A stretch of 55,445 nucleotides of DNA. Source: Clostridiales bacterium. Its GTDB lineage: Bacteria; Bacillota; Clostridia; Oscillospirales; Acutalibacteraceae. The number at the start of each line of letters is the position of its first letter. The stretch's first letter is position 1. Made by a program: the position numbers and the translations under genes. Shown one piece after another: positions 8,691 to 15,983 of the stretch. The notes under the pieces were generated by a model. The model searched no databases. It was not told the DNA's origin and saw nothing but the letters and a program-made list of their open reading frames with translations. The DNA is taken from NCBI GenBank assembly GCA_022800315.1, contig JAAWQC010000015.1, positions 1-55,445 on the forward strand. Reading direction: 5' to 3'.

Positions 8691-9719
8691 TCAGTGAAGA
8701 TATTGCCACATGCAAATGTTTAGCTCGTCCAATAAGCGGAGCAGCGTTTCACACTCTAAATCAAGGGCACCGTTTATTTCCTGGATTATCCGTTCTTTTA
8801 ATGACGTGTCCCCATTCATATTGTATTTTAAACTGAGGTTGACCACCAGTTCGCTGTGATATTCGATCTCTTTCAGGGTAGCATCCAGATTAGAATCAGC
8901 CAGTTTCAGGTTCGCCGTATCAGCGATCAGTTTGATTCTCCACGTCATACATTTTTTATGTTCGGCAAAGCAATAGGGCAGCCGCATATCAATTCCGGTT
9001 TCCTCATTACCGGCATTACCAAGGACATCGATATAATCCCGGAACCATTTGCACGCCTGCACGCCGTAATACTGCGGTTCGTCAGGAGAGGGCCTGTGAT
9101 AGCGTTTATCGTTCATTTCGAAATCACGGGAGTTCAAATAGCCCTGTAATTTCGGCAGTATATTTTTGAGATCATAATGGATTCCCGCGGCAGGTATCTT
9201 CTTCAACAGGTTGATATATTCGAATTGGTCACTGTCGCAGGCTCGCCGGATATCGTCCCCGCGGACGTTCAGCCGTGAATACCGAAGATGGCTGGTATAG
9301 GTCATGGTCAGGAATTCATCGGATTCTTGTGAGTAGCCGAATATCAGCAAACCATGGCTATAATGCTCTTTCTGATACGCGGTTTTGCCGGGAATATAAA
9401 AGGTATCCAGCCAGATATCGCTGTAATATCCCTCCTGTAAACCACTGTATATATAGGAGACAATATCGATTTGGTTTCGCCTGAGAATGGCGGCAGGCAT
9501 CCGGTTATAGGATATATTCGGCCAATGAGAATAGTGATAATTATGATAATCCAGCCGGTTGTCATCATGGGGCGCCGCGATTAACTGGATATGGTCGTTG
9601 ATTATGATCCCCTTGTAGTAATCCGCTTGCTCAGCTAAAAGAATACTGAGGGGAAACGCCTGACGCAGATAGGTTTTGATCATAGGCTTTTCTTCAAGAG
9701 GTAACCTGATCGAATCCAC
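8691..9719 (-). CDS. Putative BtrH-like acyl-ACP:amine transferase (tentative)
   Basis: 342 aa. No motif I can name with certainty. The pattern GYYSDIWLDTFYIP, then Y-x5-H-S-H-GLLIFGY and a following aromatic-rich segment resembles the N-terminal domain of BtrH, which moves an acyl group from a carrier protein to an amine during butirosin synthesis. The N-terminal Cys expected in that family is not evident, so the match is weak. GTG 9719 is chosen for AAGGA about 5 nt upstream. The gene is more AT-rich than the operon it converges on (30 bp apart), suggesting separate acquisition. It could equally be an unrelated hypothetical protein. Confidence 0.45.
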   Translation of the reverse strand: MDSIRLPLEEKPMIKTYLRQAFPLSILLAEQADYYKGIIINDHIQLIAAPHDDNRLDYHNYHYSHWPNISYNRMPAAILRRNQIDIVSYIYSGLQEGYYSDIWLDTFYIPGKTAYQKEHYSHGLLIFGYSQESDEFLTMTYTSHLRYSRLNVRGDDIRRACDSDQFEYINLLKKIPAAGIHYDLKNILPKLQGYLNSRDFEMNDKRYHRPSPDEPQYYGVQACKWFRDYIDVLGNAGNEETGIDMRLPYCFAEHKKCMTWRIKLIADTANLKLADSNLDATLKEIEYHSELVVNLSLKYNMNGDTSLKERIIQEINGALDLECETLLRLLDELNICMWQYLH

Positions 9720-9772
9720 AAAAGTCCTTCTTTCTCATAGGGTAAATATGTAATGGTTTTTGATTAATATCC

Positions 9773-9880
9773 ATATTATATCATAAACACAGAGGACGAA
9801 TTCGAAGAGAATTCTTCGATATGGGTTCCACTAAACCTTTCTGCATATGGAAGAGATAGGAACCTGTATATTATATCATA
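9773..9880 (+). ncRNA. Structured RNA element, copy A, flanked by 13-bp direct repeats
   Basis: First of three copies of an element also present at 32230-32371 and 53639-53750. A -10-like TATCAT (9779-9784) is followed after 10 nt by stem GACGAATT (9795-9802), 7-nt loop CGAAGAG and AATTCTTC (9810-9817); then 6 nt, GGTTCC (9824-9829), 29 nt and GGAACC (9859-9864). ATATTATATCATA occurs exactly on both sides (9773-9785 and 9868-9880). On the minus strand the left repeat reads TATGATATAAT and may also serve the BtrH-like gene. There is no protein-coding potential. I do not recognise it as a known riboswitch or small RNA class. Confidence 0.55.
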
Positions 9881-9903
9881 TAAAGGGAGTTGTGATATAA
9901 TTT

Positions 9904-9926
9904 TACAGTATGATATTGATACTGTA
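9904..9926. promoter_or_regulatory. 8-bp inverted repeat, possible operator or hairpin
   Basis: TACAGTAT (9904-9911) and ATACTGTA (9919-9926) are exact complements separated by 7 nt. It lies just right of the copy A element and right after a TATAAT-like box (9896-9901), so it could be an operator. No T-run follows on either strand, which argues against a terminator. Confidence 0.35.
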
Positions 9927-9987
9927 ATAATCAAGTAGTTTTCCAAAATGCTGTGGAAACCGAGATACTTAATTCACAGTAAAGGAG

Positions 9988-10047
9988 TTATTCTAAAAAC
10001 CTTCTAAGACAAAAAAGAAGAACAGCAAACCCCATATTACGCATCAT
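9988..10047 (-). CDS. 19-codon ORF with own promoter and ideal ribosome-binding site
   Basis: Too short for normal gene finding. The predicted peptide is MMRNMGFAVLLFCLRRFLE, a hydrophobic centre (GFAVLLFCL) with a basic tail. AAAGGAGG lies 5 nt before ATG 10047. A promoter lies just upstream: TTGTTT, 16 bp, TATACT, ending near 10068, giving a very short untranslated leader. It sits between the XRE terminator and RNA copy A. Possibilities are a type I toxin-like or membrane-active peptide, or a leader peptide. It could be the missing peptide of the maturation operon, but nothing in it looks like a leader-core precursor. Function unknown. Confidence 0.45.
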   Translation of the reverse strand: MMRNMGFAVLLFCLRRFLE

Positions 10048-10143
10048 TATTTCCTCCTTTATATATCTGAGTATACCACCGTATTGTAAAAAAACAAGGA
10101 AGATATGGCACATATGGGCCAACGCTTTTTTCCTGGAGGCTGA

Positions 10144-10172
10144 AAGCCCGCCTTCTGCAAAAAGGCGGGCTT
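10144..10172 (-). terminator. Terminator of the XRE regulator gene
   Basis: An 11-bp perfect stem (AAGCCCGCCTT with its complement) and 7-nt loop lie about 25 bp past the regulator stop codon. The T-run on the minus strand is short. Confidence 0.65.
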
Positions 10173-10197
10173 CCGACTGGCACATCTTTGGATGGTT

Positions 10198-10638
10198 TTA
10201 TTCGATTCGAAGTTTGTCGGCGCCCGTCCGGTTGGAACGGCAGTGCGCTGCCTGGACCTGGACGATCTGAACGATATGCCATTGTTCGCTGGGAGGAAGA
10301 CCGTTGAGTTCCGTTCGAATTTGGTCCATCACGTCCTCGTTCGGATATAACAAAACAGCTGCCGGATTCATTTGGGGATCCAGCAGCTGTTTTGCTTCCA
10401 TGCCGAGACCTTTTGCCAAAGCCGCCAGCGTATCCAAACCGATATTGGTGGATTCCCTTTCCAGCTTTCCGACCTCGTTGGTGCTGACGCCGGTCAGACC
10501 GAAAATGTCCTCCTGGGAGAGTTTGTGCTTTTTTCGTATGGCCTGCAGATTTTCCGCTAATACGTGCCGCAAATAGGCGGCTTCTTTCTCACGATTGACT
10601 TCGGTCAAGTGATCATCCCCAATCGTATGGAATTCCAT
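10198..10638 (-). CDS. XRE-family helix-turn-helix transcriptional regulator
   Basis: 146 aa from ATG 10638. An HTH_3 domain spans about residues 26-80 (LQAIRKKHKLSQEDIFGLTGV, then EVGKLERE and LDTLAALAKGLG). The C-terminal 60 residues are unrecognised, and no peptidase or sensor domain is seen. The open frame runs further upstream to GTG 10692, but a -10-like TATACT at 10664-10659 implies a transcript start near 10652, which supports the shorter form. Two palindromes lie at its start and promoter, consistent with autorepression. It faces the accessory left end and may control it; that is inference. Confidence 0.75.
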   Translation of the reverse strand: MEFHTIGDDHLTEVNREKEAAYLRHVLAENLQAIRKKHKLSQEDIFGLTGVSTNEVGKLERESTNIGLDTLAALAKGLGMEAKQLLDPQMNPAAVLLYPNEDVMDQIRTELNGLPPSEQWHIVQIVQVQAAHCRSNRTGADKLRIE

Positions 10639-10640
10639 AC
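10625..10640. promoter_or_regulatory. Perfect 16-bp palindrome over the XRE start codon
   Basis: GTATGGAATTCCATAC is fully self-complementary and includes the ATG at 10638-10636. A second near-palindrome, GTAGTGATATTACTAC (10673-10688), overlaps the presumed -35 region. Both are candidate operators for the regulator's own gene. Confidence 0.4.
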
Positions 10641-10833
10641 AAAGATGCGCCTGACCTGAGTATAAGATTGAGGTAGTGATATTACTACACACGGTTATGT
10701 AGAATTTAGGTATTCAGGAATATTATGTCGAATATATTGTGCAACAAGTATTGATATTCGGAAGGATGCAGCATATTCTATTCTGACGATATCCCGTGAA
10801 AAAAAGCGGGGGCAGGGGAGTGCAACTTGATGG

Positions 10834-10862
10834 TTGACAAGAAAGCAGCGAATGCCTATAAT
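10834..10862 (+). promoter_or_regulatory. Consensus SigA promoter of alaS
   Basis: TTGACA (10834-10839), a 17-bp spacer and TATAAT (10857-10862) match the consensus exactly. Transcription should begin near 10869 and run into the T-box leader. Confidence 0.85.
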
Positions 10863-10868
10863 ACAGCT

Positions 10869-11100
10869 AATATGGTAATATAAGCGTTGAAGGGAATCAC
10901 CTGTGCGGCGGCAGTCAGAGAGAAACGTCCGTGGCTGAGAGACGTTTTCTGTTATAGCCCACCGGAGGCCATCCCGGAGCTTTGCCGTGTCGAGCGGCGC
11001 GTTGCCCGCGTTAAGGGCATTGAGTGGCGTCATCACGGCGCAATTTGGGTGGTACCACGGATCTTCCGTCCCATGTTGGGCGGGGGATTTTTCTTTTTTA
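10869..11100 (+). promoter_or_regulatory. T-box riboswitch controlling alaS (tRNA-Ala)
   Basis: The conserved T-box segment TTTGGGTGGTACCACGG (11044-11060) contains the bulge TGGT, which would pair with the ACCA end of tRNA-Ala. An antiterminator helix ACGGA/TCCGT (11057-11061 with 11065-11069) competes with a terminator built from the GTCCC and GGGCGGGG segments followed by a T-run (11087-11099). A Stem I-like region with AGAGA and GGCTGAGAGA lies at 10917-10943, and GCC at 10957-10959 is a candidate Ala specifier codon. Uncharged tRNA-Ala is expected to prevent termination. This leader fills most of the 10693-11129 gap. Confidence 0.88.
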
Positions 11101-11129
11101 TTCTATTTTCCGAAAGGATGGACGTATTA

Positions 11130-13781
11130 ATGCAATGGACAGGCCTCAATGAACTGAGAGACAAGTATCTGACCTTTTTTGAAAGCAAGGGACACCTCAG
11201 GCTGCCCAGCTTTTCGCTGGTGCCGCAGAATGACAAATCCCTGCTGCTGATCAATTCGGGTATGGCGCCGATGAAAAAGTATTTCACCGGTGAAATCACG
11301 CCGCCGAGCAAACGGGTAACCACCTGCCAGAAATGTATCCGCACGCCGGATATTGAACGGGTGGGCAAGACCGCCCGCCACGGCACCTATTTCGAAATGC
11401 TGGGGAATTTCAGCTTCGGCGATTATTTCAAGCACGAAGCCGCCGCCTGGTCGTGGGAGTTTTTCACAAAAGTGCTGGAGCTGCCTGCCGACCGTCTCTG
11501 GGTCAGTATTTACGAGCAAGACGACGAGGCACGCTCCATTTGGGTCAACGAGGTGGGGGTCGATCCCTCCCATATCGTCCGCCTGGGGAAAGAGGACAAC
11601 TTTTGGGAGCACGGCAGCGGCCCCTGCGGCCCCTGTTCAGAGATTTACTTTGACCGCGGCGAGAAATACGGCTGCGGTTCACCCACCTGCGGCGTCGGCT
11701 GTGACTGCGACCGCTATGTGGAAGTGTGGAATCTGGTGTTCACTCAGTTTGAGAGCGATGGCAAAGGACACTACACGCCGCTCGACCATCCCAATATTGA
11801 CACCGGCATGGGGCTGGAACGTCTGGCCTGCGTCATGCAGGGCGTGGACAACCTGTTTGAGGTGGACACGGTCCAGAACATCATGAAGCATGTCGGCCGT
11901 ATCGCGGGGGTGGAATACGGACGGGACGAGCGTACCGACGTTTCGCTGCGGGTTATCACCGACCATATCCGCTCCACCGTTTTCATGATCGGCGACGGCG
12001 TTATGCCCTCCAACGAGGGACGCGGTTATGTCCTGCGCCGCCTGCTCCGCCGTGCCGCCCGTCACGGCCGTTTGCTGGGCATTCACGAACCCTTCCTATT
12101 CCAGGTGTGCAACACGGTGATCCAGGAAAACCTGAACGCCTATCCGCAGTTGAAGGAGAAGGAAGAATATATCAAGAAACTCATCCGCATAGAGGAAGAA
12201 TCGTTTGGAAAAACCATCGACAGCGGTCTGAATATGCTGGATGAGATGGTCAAGGCGATGGAGGGCGATACGCTGTCCGGGGCCGATGCTTTCAAGCTGT
12301 ACGATACCTATGGATTCCCGGTGGACCTCACCCGCGATATTCTGGAGGAAAAGAACCGGAAGGTGGACGAGAAAGAATTTGACCGTCTGATGGCCGCCCA
12401 GCGGGAGCGCGCCCGCGCTGCACGCAAAAATGCGGGTATGGATGCCTGGAAAGAAAACGACGGCGTCATCCAGCAGCTCATCATCAACCGGTTTGTGGGT
12501 TATAGGGAACTGGAAGCCGGGACCAAGGTCACTGCGATTATCCGGGACAATGAGATGGTGGACAGCATCACCGAAGGCGACGACGCTTTCGTGGTACTGG
12601 AAACTACCCCGTTTTATGCTGAGAGCGGCGGTCAGGCGGGTGATCACGGTACCATTGCCTGCGCCGGCGCCGTATTCGAGGTGACCAATACGGTCAAGAG
12701 CCCGGGCGGGGTCAGTATCTGCATGGGTACCCTCAAAAGCGGCGAGTTGAGTGCGGGTGATGCGGTAAAAGCGGTGGTGGACAGTGCGCGTCGTCAGGCT
12801 ACCATGCGCAACCACACCGCCGCCCACCTGCTGCAGGCGGCCCTGCGTCGCGTACTGGGCAGCCATGTGGAGCAGGCGGGCCAATGGGTGGACAGCCGTC
12901 GGATGCGGTTTGACTTTACCCACTTTTCCGCGCTGTCCGCCGAGGAGCTGCACGAGGTGGAGGCGCTGGTCAACCAGTGGATATTGGACGGCCTGTCAGC
13001 CGATATCCGTGAAATGCCCATTGACGAAGCGCGGAGCCTGGGGGCTATGGCTCTATTCGGTGAAAAATATGGGGATGTGGTCCGCGTGGTACGGATGGGC
13101 GACGTGTCCATCGAATTGTGCGGCGGAACCCATGCCGACAATACGGCGAAGCTGGGCCTGTTCCATATACTCTCCGAGTCTTCGGTCGCTTCCGGCGTCC
13201 GCCGCATCGAAGCGGTCACCGGCACCAATGTGCTGGAGATGATCGACGAGCGGCAGCAGCTGATTGCGCAGACGGCAGGTGTCCTGCGTGCGGGCAATCC
13301 GGAGGAACTTCCCCAGAAGGCCGCCCAGCTTCAGAACGAGCTGAAAACCGTTCAGAAACAGCTGGAGGACATTCGGGCCAAAGCCGCCGCCAGCAAGGTG
13401 GAAGGCCTGTTCAGCGACGCCAGGATCATCTGCGGTATCCGGGTCATCGCCGCCGCCTTCACCGGCACCGGCAGCGAGGCGATCCGCGGTATGTGCGACC
13501 GGATGCAGGATCTGGCCGGCAGCGAGGCTGTGGTGATGGTGCTGGCGGGAATCCAGGAGGATAAAGGCACGGTTTCCTTTGGCTGCTGCTGTTCGCAGGC
13601 GGCGGTAACGTTGGGAGCACGTGCCGGGGATATCGTACGCGAGGTGGCGAAAATCTGCGGCGGCAAAGGCGGCGGCCGACCCGATATGGCCATGGCCGGC
13701 GCCAAGGACCTGCATAAGGTAGACGACGCCATCAACGCGGTGGACGATATTCTGGAAGAGCTGCTGCAAAAAAGTAAGTAA
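11130..13781 (+). CDS. alaS: Alanine--tRNA ligase
   Basis: 883 aa from ATG 11130 (MQWTGLNELRDKYL), the usual family start and length. ATG 11118 is rejected because the ribosome-binding site would touch it. The catalytic class II domain occupies about residues 1-240. The editing domain has the zinc-binding HTAAHLL motif and CGGTHA. A C-Ala domain follows with a helical stretch near residues 725-760. It charges tRNA-Ala and clears mischarged Ser or Gly in the cytoplasm. The T-box leader upstream confirms regulation by tRNA-Ala charging. Confidence 0.97.
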   Translation: MQWTGLNELRDKYLTFFESKGHLRLPSFSLVPQNDKSLLLINSGMAPMKKYFTGEITPPSKRVTTCQKCIRTPDIERVGKTARHGTYFEMLGNFSFGDYFKHEAAAWSWEFFTKVLELPADRLWVSIYEQDDEARSIWVNEVGVDPSHIVRLGKEDNFWEHGSGPCGPCSEIYFDRGEKYGCGSPTCGVGCDCDRYVEVWNLVFTQFESDGKGHYTPLDHPNIDTGMGLERLACVMQGVDNLFEVDTVQNIMKHVGRIAGVEYGRDERTDVSLRVITDHIRSTVFMIGDGVMPSNEGRGYVLRRLLRRAARHGRLLGIHEPFLFQVCNTVIQENLNAYPQLKEKEEYIKKLIRIEEESFGKTIDSGLNMLDEMVKAMEGDTLSGADAFKLYDTYGFPVDLTRDILEEKNRKVDEKEFDRLMAAQRERARAARKNAGMDAWKENDGVIQQLIINRFVGYRELEAGTKVTAIIRDNEMVDSITEGDDAFVVLETTPFYAESGGQAGDHGTIACAGAVFEVTNTVKSPGGVSICMGTLKSGELSAGDAVKAVVDSARRQATMRNHTAAHLLQAALRRVLGSHVEQAGQWVDSRRMRFDFTHFSALSAEELHEVEALVNQWILDGLSADIREMPIDEARSLGAMALFGEKYGDVVRVVRMGDVSIELCGGTHADNTAKLGLFHILSESSVASGVRRIEAVTGTNVLEMIDERQQLIAQTAGVLRAGNPEELPQKAAQLQNELKTVQKQLEDIRAKAAASKVEGLFSDARIICGIRVIAAAFTGTGSEAIRGMCDRMQDLAGSEAVVMVLAGIQEDKGTVSFGCCCSQAAVTLGARAGDIVREVAKICGGKGGGRPDMAMAGAKDLHKVDDAINAVDDILEELLQKSK

Positions 13782-13861
13782 GAGGATAGCAGGCGGAATT
13801 ACCAGGAGACCGCCCGTTCATCACGCTGATATTCGGATAAAACGGCAAAGGAGATGATGGT

Positions 13862-14194
13862 ATGGACTGCATATTCTGTAAGATAGTCGCCGGCGAATTG
13901 CCTTCCACCAAGCTGTATGAAGATGAGGAGATGGTGGTGTTCCAGGATATCGCCCCGGCGGCGCCTGTGCACTACCTGGCAATTCCGAAGGCCCATATTC
14001 CCGGCGTGGACGGCATCACGGGGGAAAACAGCGCCGTAGCAGCGCATATTTTTGAAAAAATCGCGGCGTTAACAGCGGAAAAGGGAATCACCGATTACCG
14101 GGTCGTCAGCAATGTGGGAGAGCAGGCAGGTCAGACGGTCCGCCACCTGCATTTTCATATTTTAGCGGGCCGATTGGGTGGACCCCTATATTGA
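13862..14194 (+). CDS. HIT-family (HinT-like) nucleotide hydrolase with altered C-terminus
   Basis: 110 aa. CIFCKIVAGELP at the N-terminus and the histidine triad HLHFHIL near residue 97 identify a HinT-type purine-nucleoside phosphoramidase. Family members normally end shortly after the triad with a GR-x-LGWPPG-like tail. Here the protein reads AGRLGGPLY and stops inside a 43-bp repeat that begins at 14180, so the last residues come from the repeat. Catalytic residues are intact. It lies 80 bp after alaS with its own AAGGAG site. Confidence 0.9.
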   Translation: MDCIFCKIVAGELPSTKLYEDEEMVVFQDIAPAAPVHYLAIPKAHIPGVDGITGENSAVAAHIFEKIAALTAEKGITDYRVVSNVGEQAGQTVRHLHFHILAGRLGGPLY

Positions 14195-14315
14195 TCTGAC
14201 CTTCCAGGAGGGAAAGGTCCACCCCTAAAAGAAGACAAAGTCTTCTTTCCCATCGGTGAGATAAACGGACAAGGACCCCTATATTGATCTGACCTTTCAG
14301 GCGGGAAGGGTCCAC
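14180..14315. repeat. Two 43-bp repeat copies (plus a decayed third) downstream of the HIT gene
   Basis: Copies at 14180-14222 and 14273-14315 match at 40 of 43 positions. Each starts GGACCCCTATATTGATCTGA and ends GGTCCAC; copy 1 is preceded by GT, so its ends GTGGACC/GGTCCAC can pair. A degenerate third start (GGCCCCTAATGAT) lies at 14339. Between copies is a perfect 9-bp hairpin, AAAGAAGAC-AAA-GTCTTCTTT. The rest of the gap to 14530 holds a weak hairpin (AGAAGG-CGCT-CCTTCT) and no gene. The array could be a small interspersed palindromic unit. Confidence 0.7.
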
Positions 14316-14530
14316 TCACCGGAGTGTTAAACTGGCGAGGCCCCTAATGATTTTATTAAAAGCTTTCCTTTCAAGAAGTGTCCCTCACTCGAGAAGGCGC
14401 TCCTTCTTCCCCTCAATGAAAAACGGCGACGTACATCATATGCCGTTTATGCCTCGTCATACTAAGAAGGGGCGGCTTTTTATACGATACGGCGGGTAAC
14501 CGCTTGAATGGGAGATGCTGACGGCTAATC

Positions 14531-15460
14531 ATGAATTATGTCATAATGGATCTGGAGTGGAATGGAGGGTATTCCGCCAGGACTCACGGTTATTTCAATG
14601 AAATCATGGAAATAGGGGCGGTCCGGCTGGATGATCAGCTGCATCCCGCCGGCGAATTCCACGTGGTGATACGTCCGGCACTGGTTCGGGAGCTGTCTAA
14701 ACTGGTACGCGAAATGACCGGTATCACCGAAGAGGAACTGGAGCGGGGAACTACCTTTCGAAAGGCGATGGCACAAATGAGCCGTTTCGCCGGTGAGGAA
14801 GCCGTCATCATGACCTGGAGCAATACCGACCTGCTCATGCTCGAGGAAAATCTCCGTTATTATTTCGGCGGACGGGAAGAAATTCCGTTTATGGGCTATT
14901 ACGCGGACGTACAGGCATATTGCCAGCAGCGGCTAACCGAGGGAGAAACCCAACAGCTGGGCCTGGAGGCTGCCTGCCGCCTGGCGGACATTGACGATGA
15001 AGGGGCCGATCATCACCGAGCGCTGGACGACAGTCGTCTGACTGCCCGCCTGCTGACAAAGCTTTACGCCGAAGAGGACTTTCGGCCGTATATCCTTCCG
15101 GCTGACCGGGAATTTTACAGCCGGCTGAACTATAAAACAAGCTTTATCAGCGATATCGAGAGCCCGCTTATCGACCGTGAGGCGCTGCGCTTTGACTGTG
15201 AGGACTGCCGGACAGACCTGATACGTGAGAAAGACTGGCGTTACCGCAGCCGCGGTTTTTATGCCCCTTTTGTTTGTCCCTCATGCGGGAAAAAGTATAA
15301 TGCGCGCGTTCAGTTCAAACAGAAATACGACGGTGTGATCGTTAAGCGCCGGCTCACCCTCCGCCTCAGCAAACCGGAGGGGGAAGAGGAAGCAATGCAA
15401 AACGATACGGGAGGCGAAAATTATGGAGAAAGCGAAGAAAAAATCGGGTTTTCTGGGTGA
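14531..15460 (+). CDS. DEDDh 3'-5' exonuclease with C-terminal zinc ribbon
   Basis: 309 aa. The RNase T/DnaQ fold is marked by [10 protein letters not shown] (Asp and Glu), [10 protein letters not shown] (Asp) and [10 protein letters not shown] (His and Asp), a complete DEDDh active site within residues 1-180. The C-terminal part has CEDC and, about 30 residues on, CPSCGKK, a four-Cys zinc ribbon likely used for nucleic-acid binding. This resembles KapD/ERI-like exonucleases of Firmicutes. The substrate (RNA or DNA) cannot be told from the sequence. Its end overlaps the mscL start by 38 bp, so the two are probably cotranslated. Confidence 0.8.
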   Translation: MNYVIMDLEWNGGYSARTHGYFNEIMEIGAVRLDDQLHPAGEFHVVIRPALVRELSKLVREMTGITEEELERGTTFRKAMAQMSRFAGEEAVIMTWSNTDLLMLEENLRYYFGGREEIPFMGYYADVQAYCQQRLTEGETQQLGLEAACRLADIDDEGADHHRALDDSRLTARLLTKLYAEEDFRPYILPADREFYSRLNYKTSFISDIESPLIDREALRFDCEDCRTDLIREKDWRYRSRGFYAPFVCPSCGKKYNARVQFKQKYDGVIVKRRLTLRLSKPEGEEEAMQNDTGGENYGESEEKIGFSG

Positions 15461-15938
15461 ATTCAAGAAATTTGCTCTGCGCGGCAATGTAATTGATCTG
15501 GCGGTAGGCGTAATCATCGGCGGAGCTTTTCAGAAAATTGTCACATCGGTGGTAAGCGACCTGATCATGCCGTTGGTGGGCCTGATGACCGGCGGCGTCA
15601 ATTTTAACGACCAGTTTGTCATTCTCAAGCTGCCGGAAGGGGTGACCGCCGCCCAGGCGTCGGTGTCGCTGGATGCGGCGAAGCAGCTCGGTGTCACCAC
15701 CTTCAATTACGGCGCGTTCATCACAGCCGTGATCGATTTTCTGATCATGGCTTTCGTCATTTTCCTGCTGGTGAAAGGGATCAATAAGCTGGCCGATCTG
15801 CGGAAAAAGCCGGAAGAAGTGCCTGCGCCGGCAAAACGGCTGTGCCCTTACTGCCTCATGGAAGTGGCCGATGAGGCCGTCCGCTGCCCACACTGTACCT
15901 CGGTACTGGCAGAAGTGAACGGGGAAGAGGATACATAA
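15423..15938 (+). CDS. mscL: Large-conductance mechanosensitive channel with C-terminal zinc ribbon
   Basis: 171 aa. The N-terminus is canonical Msc[21 protein letters not shown] (TM1 pore helix), a periplasmic loop, then [19 protein letters not shown] (TM2). It opens under membrane tension to release solutes. Usual MscL is 120-150 aa and ends in a helical bundle. Here the tail adds [18 protein letters not shown], a clear four-Cys zinc ribbon in the cytoplasm. ATG 15423 follows GGAGGCGAAAATT. Position inside the end of the exonuclease gene suggests coupling. Confidence 0.93.
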   Translation: MEKAKKKSGFLGEFKKFALRGNVIDLAVGVIIGGAFQKIVTSVVSDLIMPLVGLMTGGVNFNDQFVILKLPEGVTAAQASVSLDAAKQLGVTTFNYGAFITAVIDFLIMAFVIFLLVKGINKLADLRKKPEEVPAPAKRLCPYCLMEVADEAVRCPHCTSVLAEVNGEEDT

Positions 15939-15940
15939 GC

Positions 15941-15970
15941 AAAAAGCCCGCCGATGACGGCGGGCTTTTT
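15941..15970. terminator. Bidirectional terminator between mscL and the Fe-S protein gene
   Basis: AAAAAGCCCGCCG, loop ATGA and CGGCGGGCTTTTT form a terminator usable from both strands between convergent genes. Confidence 0.9.
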
Positions 15971-15983
15971 AGTATTCAGAGGC

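Noticed and set aside
14106-14315. 69-aa minus-strand frame over the repeats
   Set aside because: Most of it is the translated 43-bp repeat and antisense HIT sequence.
14180-14315. CRISPR-like array
   Set aside because: Only two good copies, with a 50-bp interval holding a hairpin, and no cas genes nearby.
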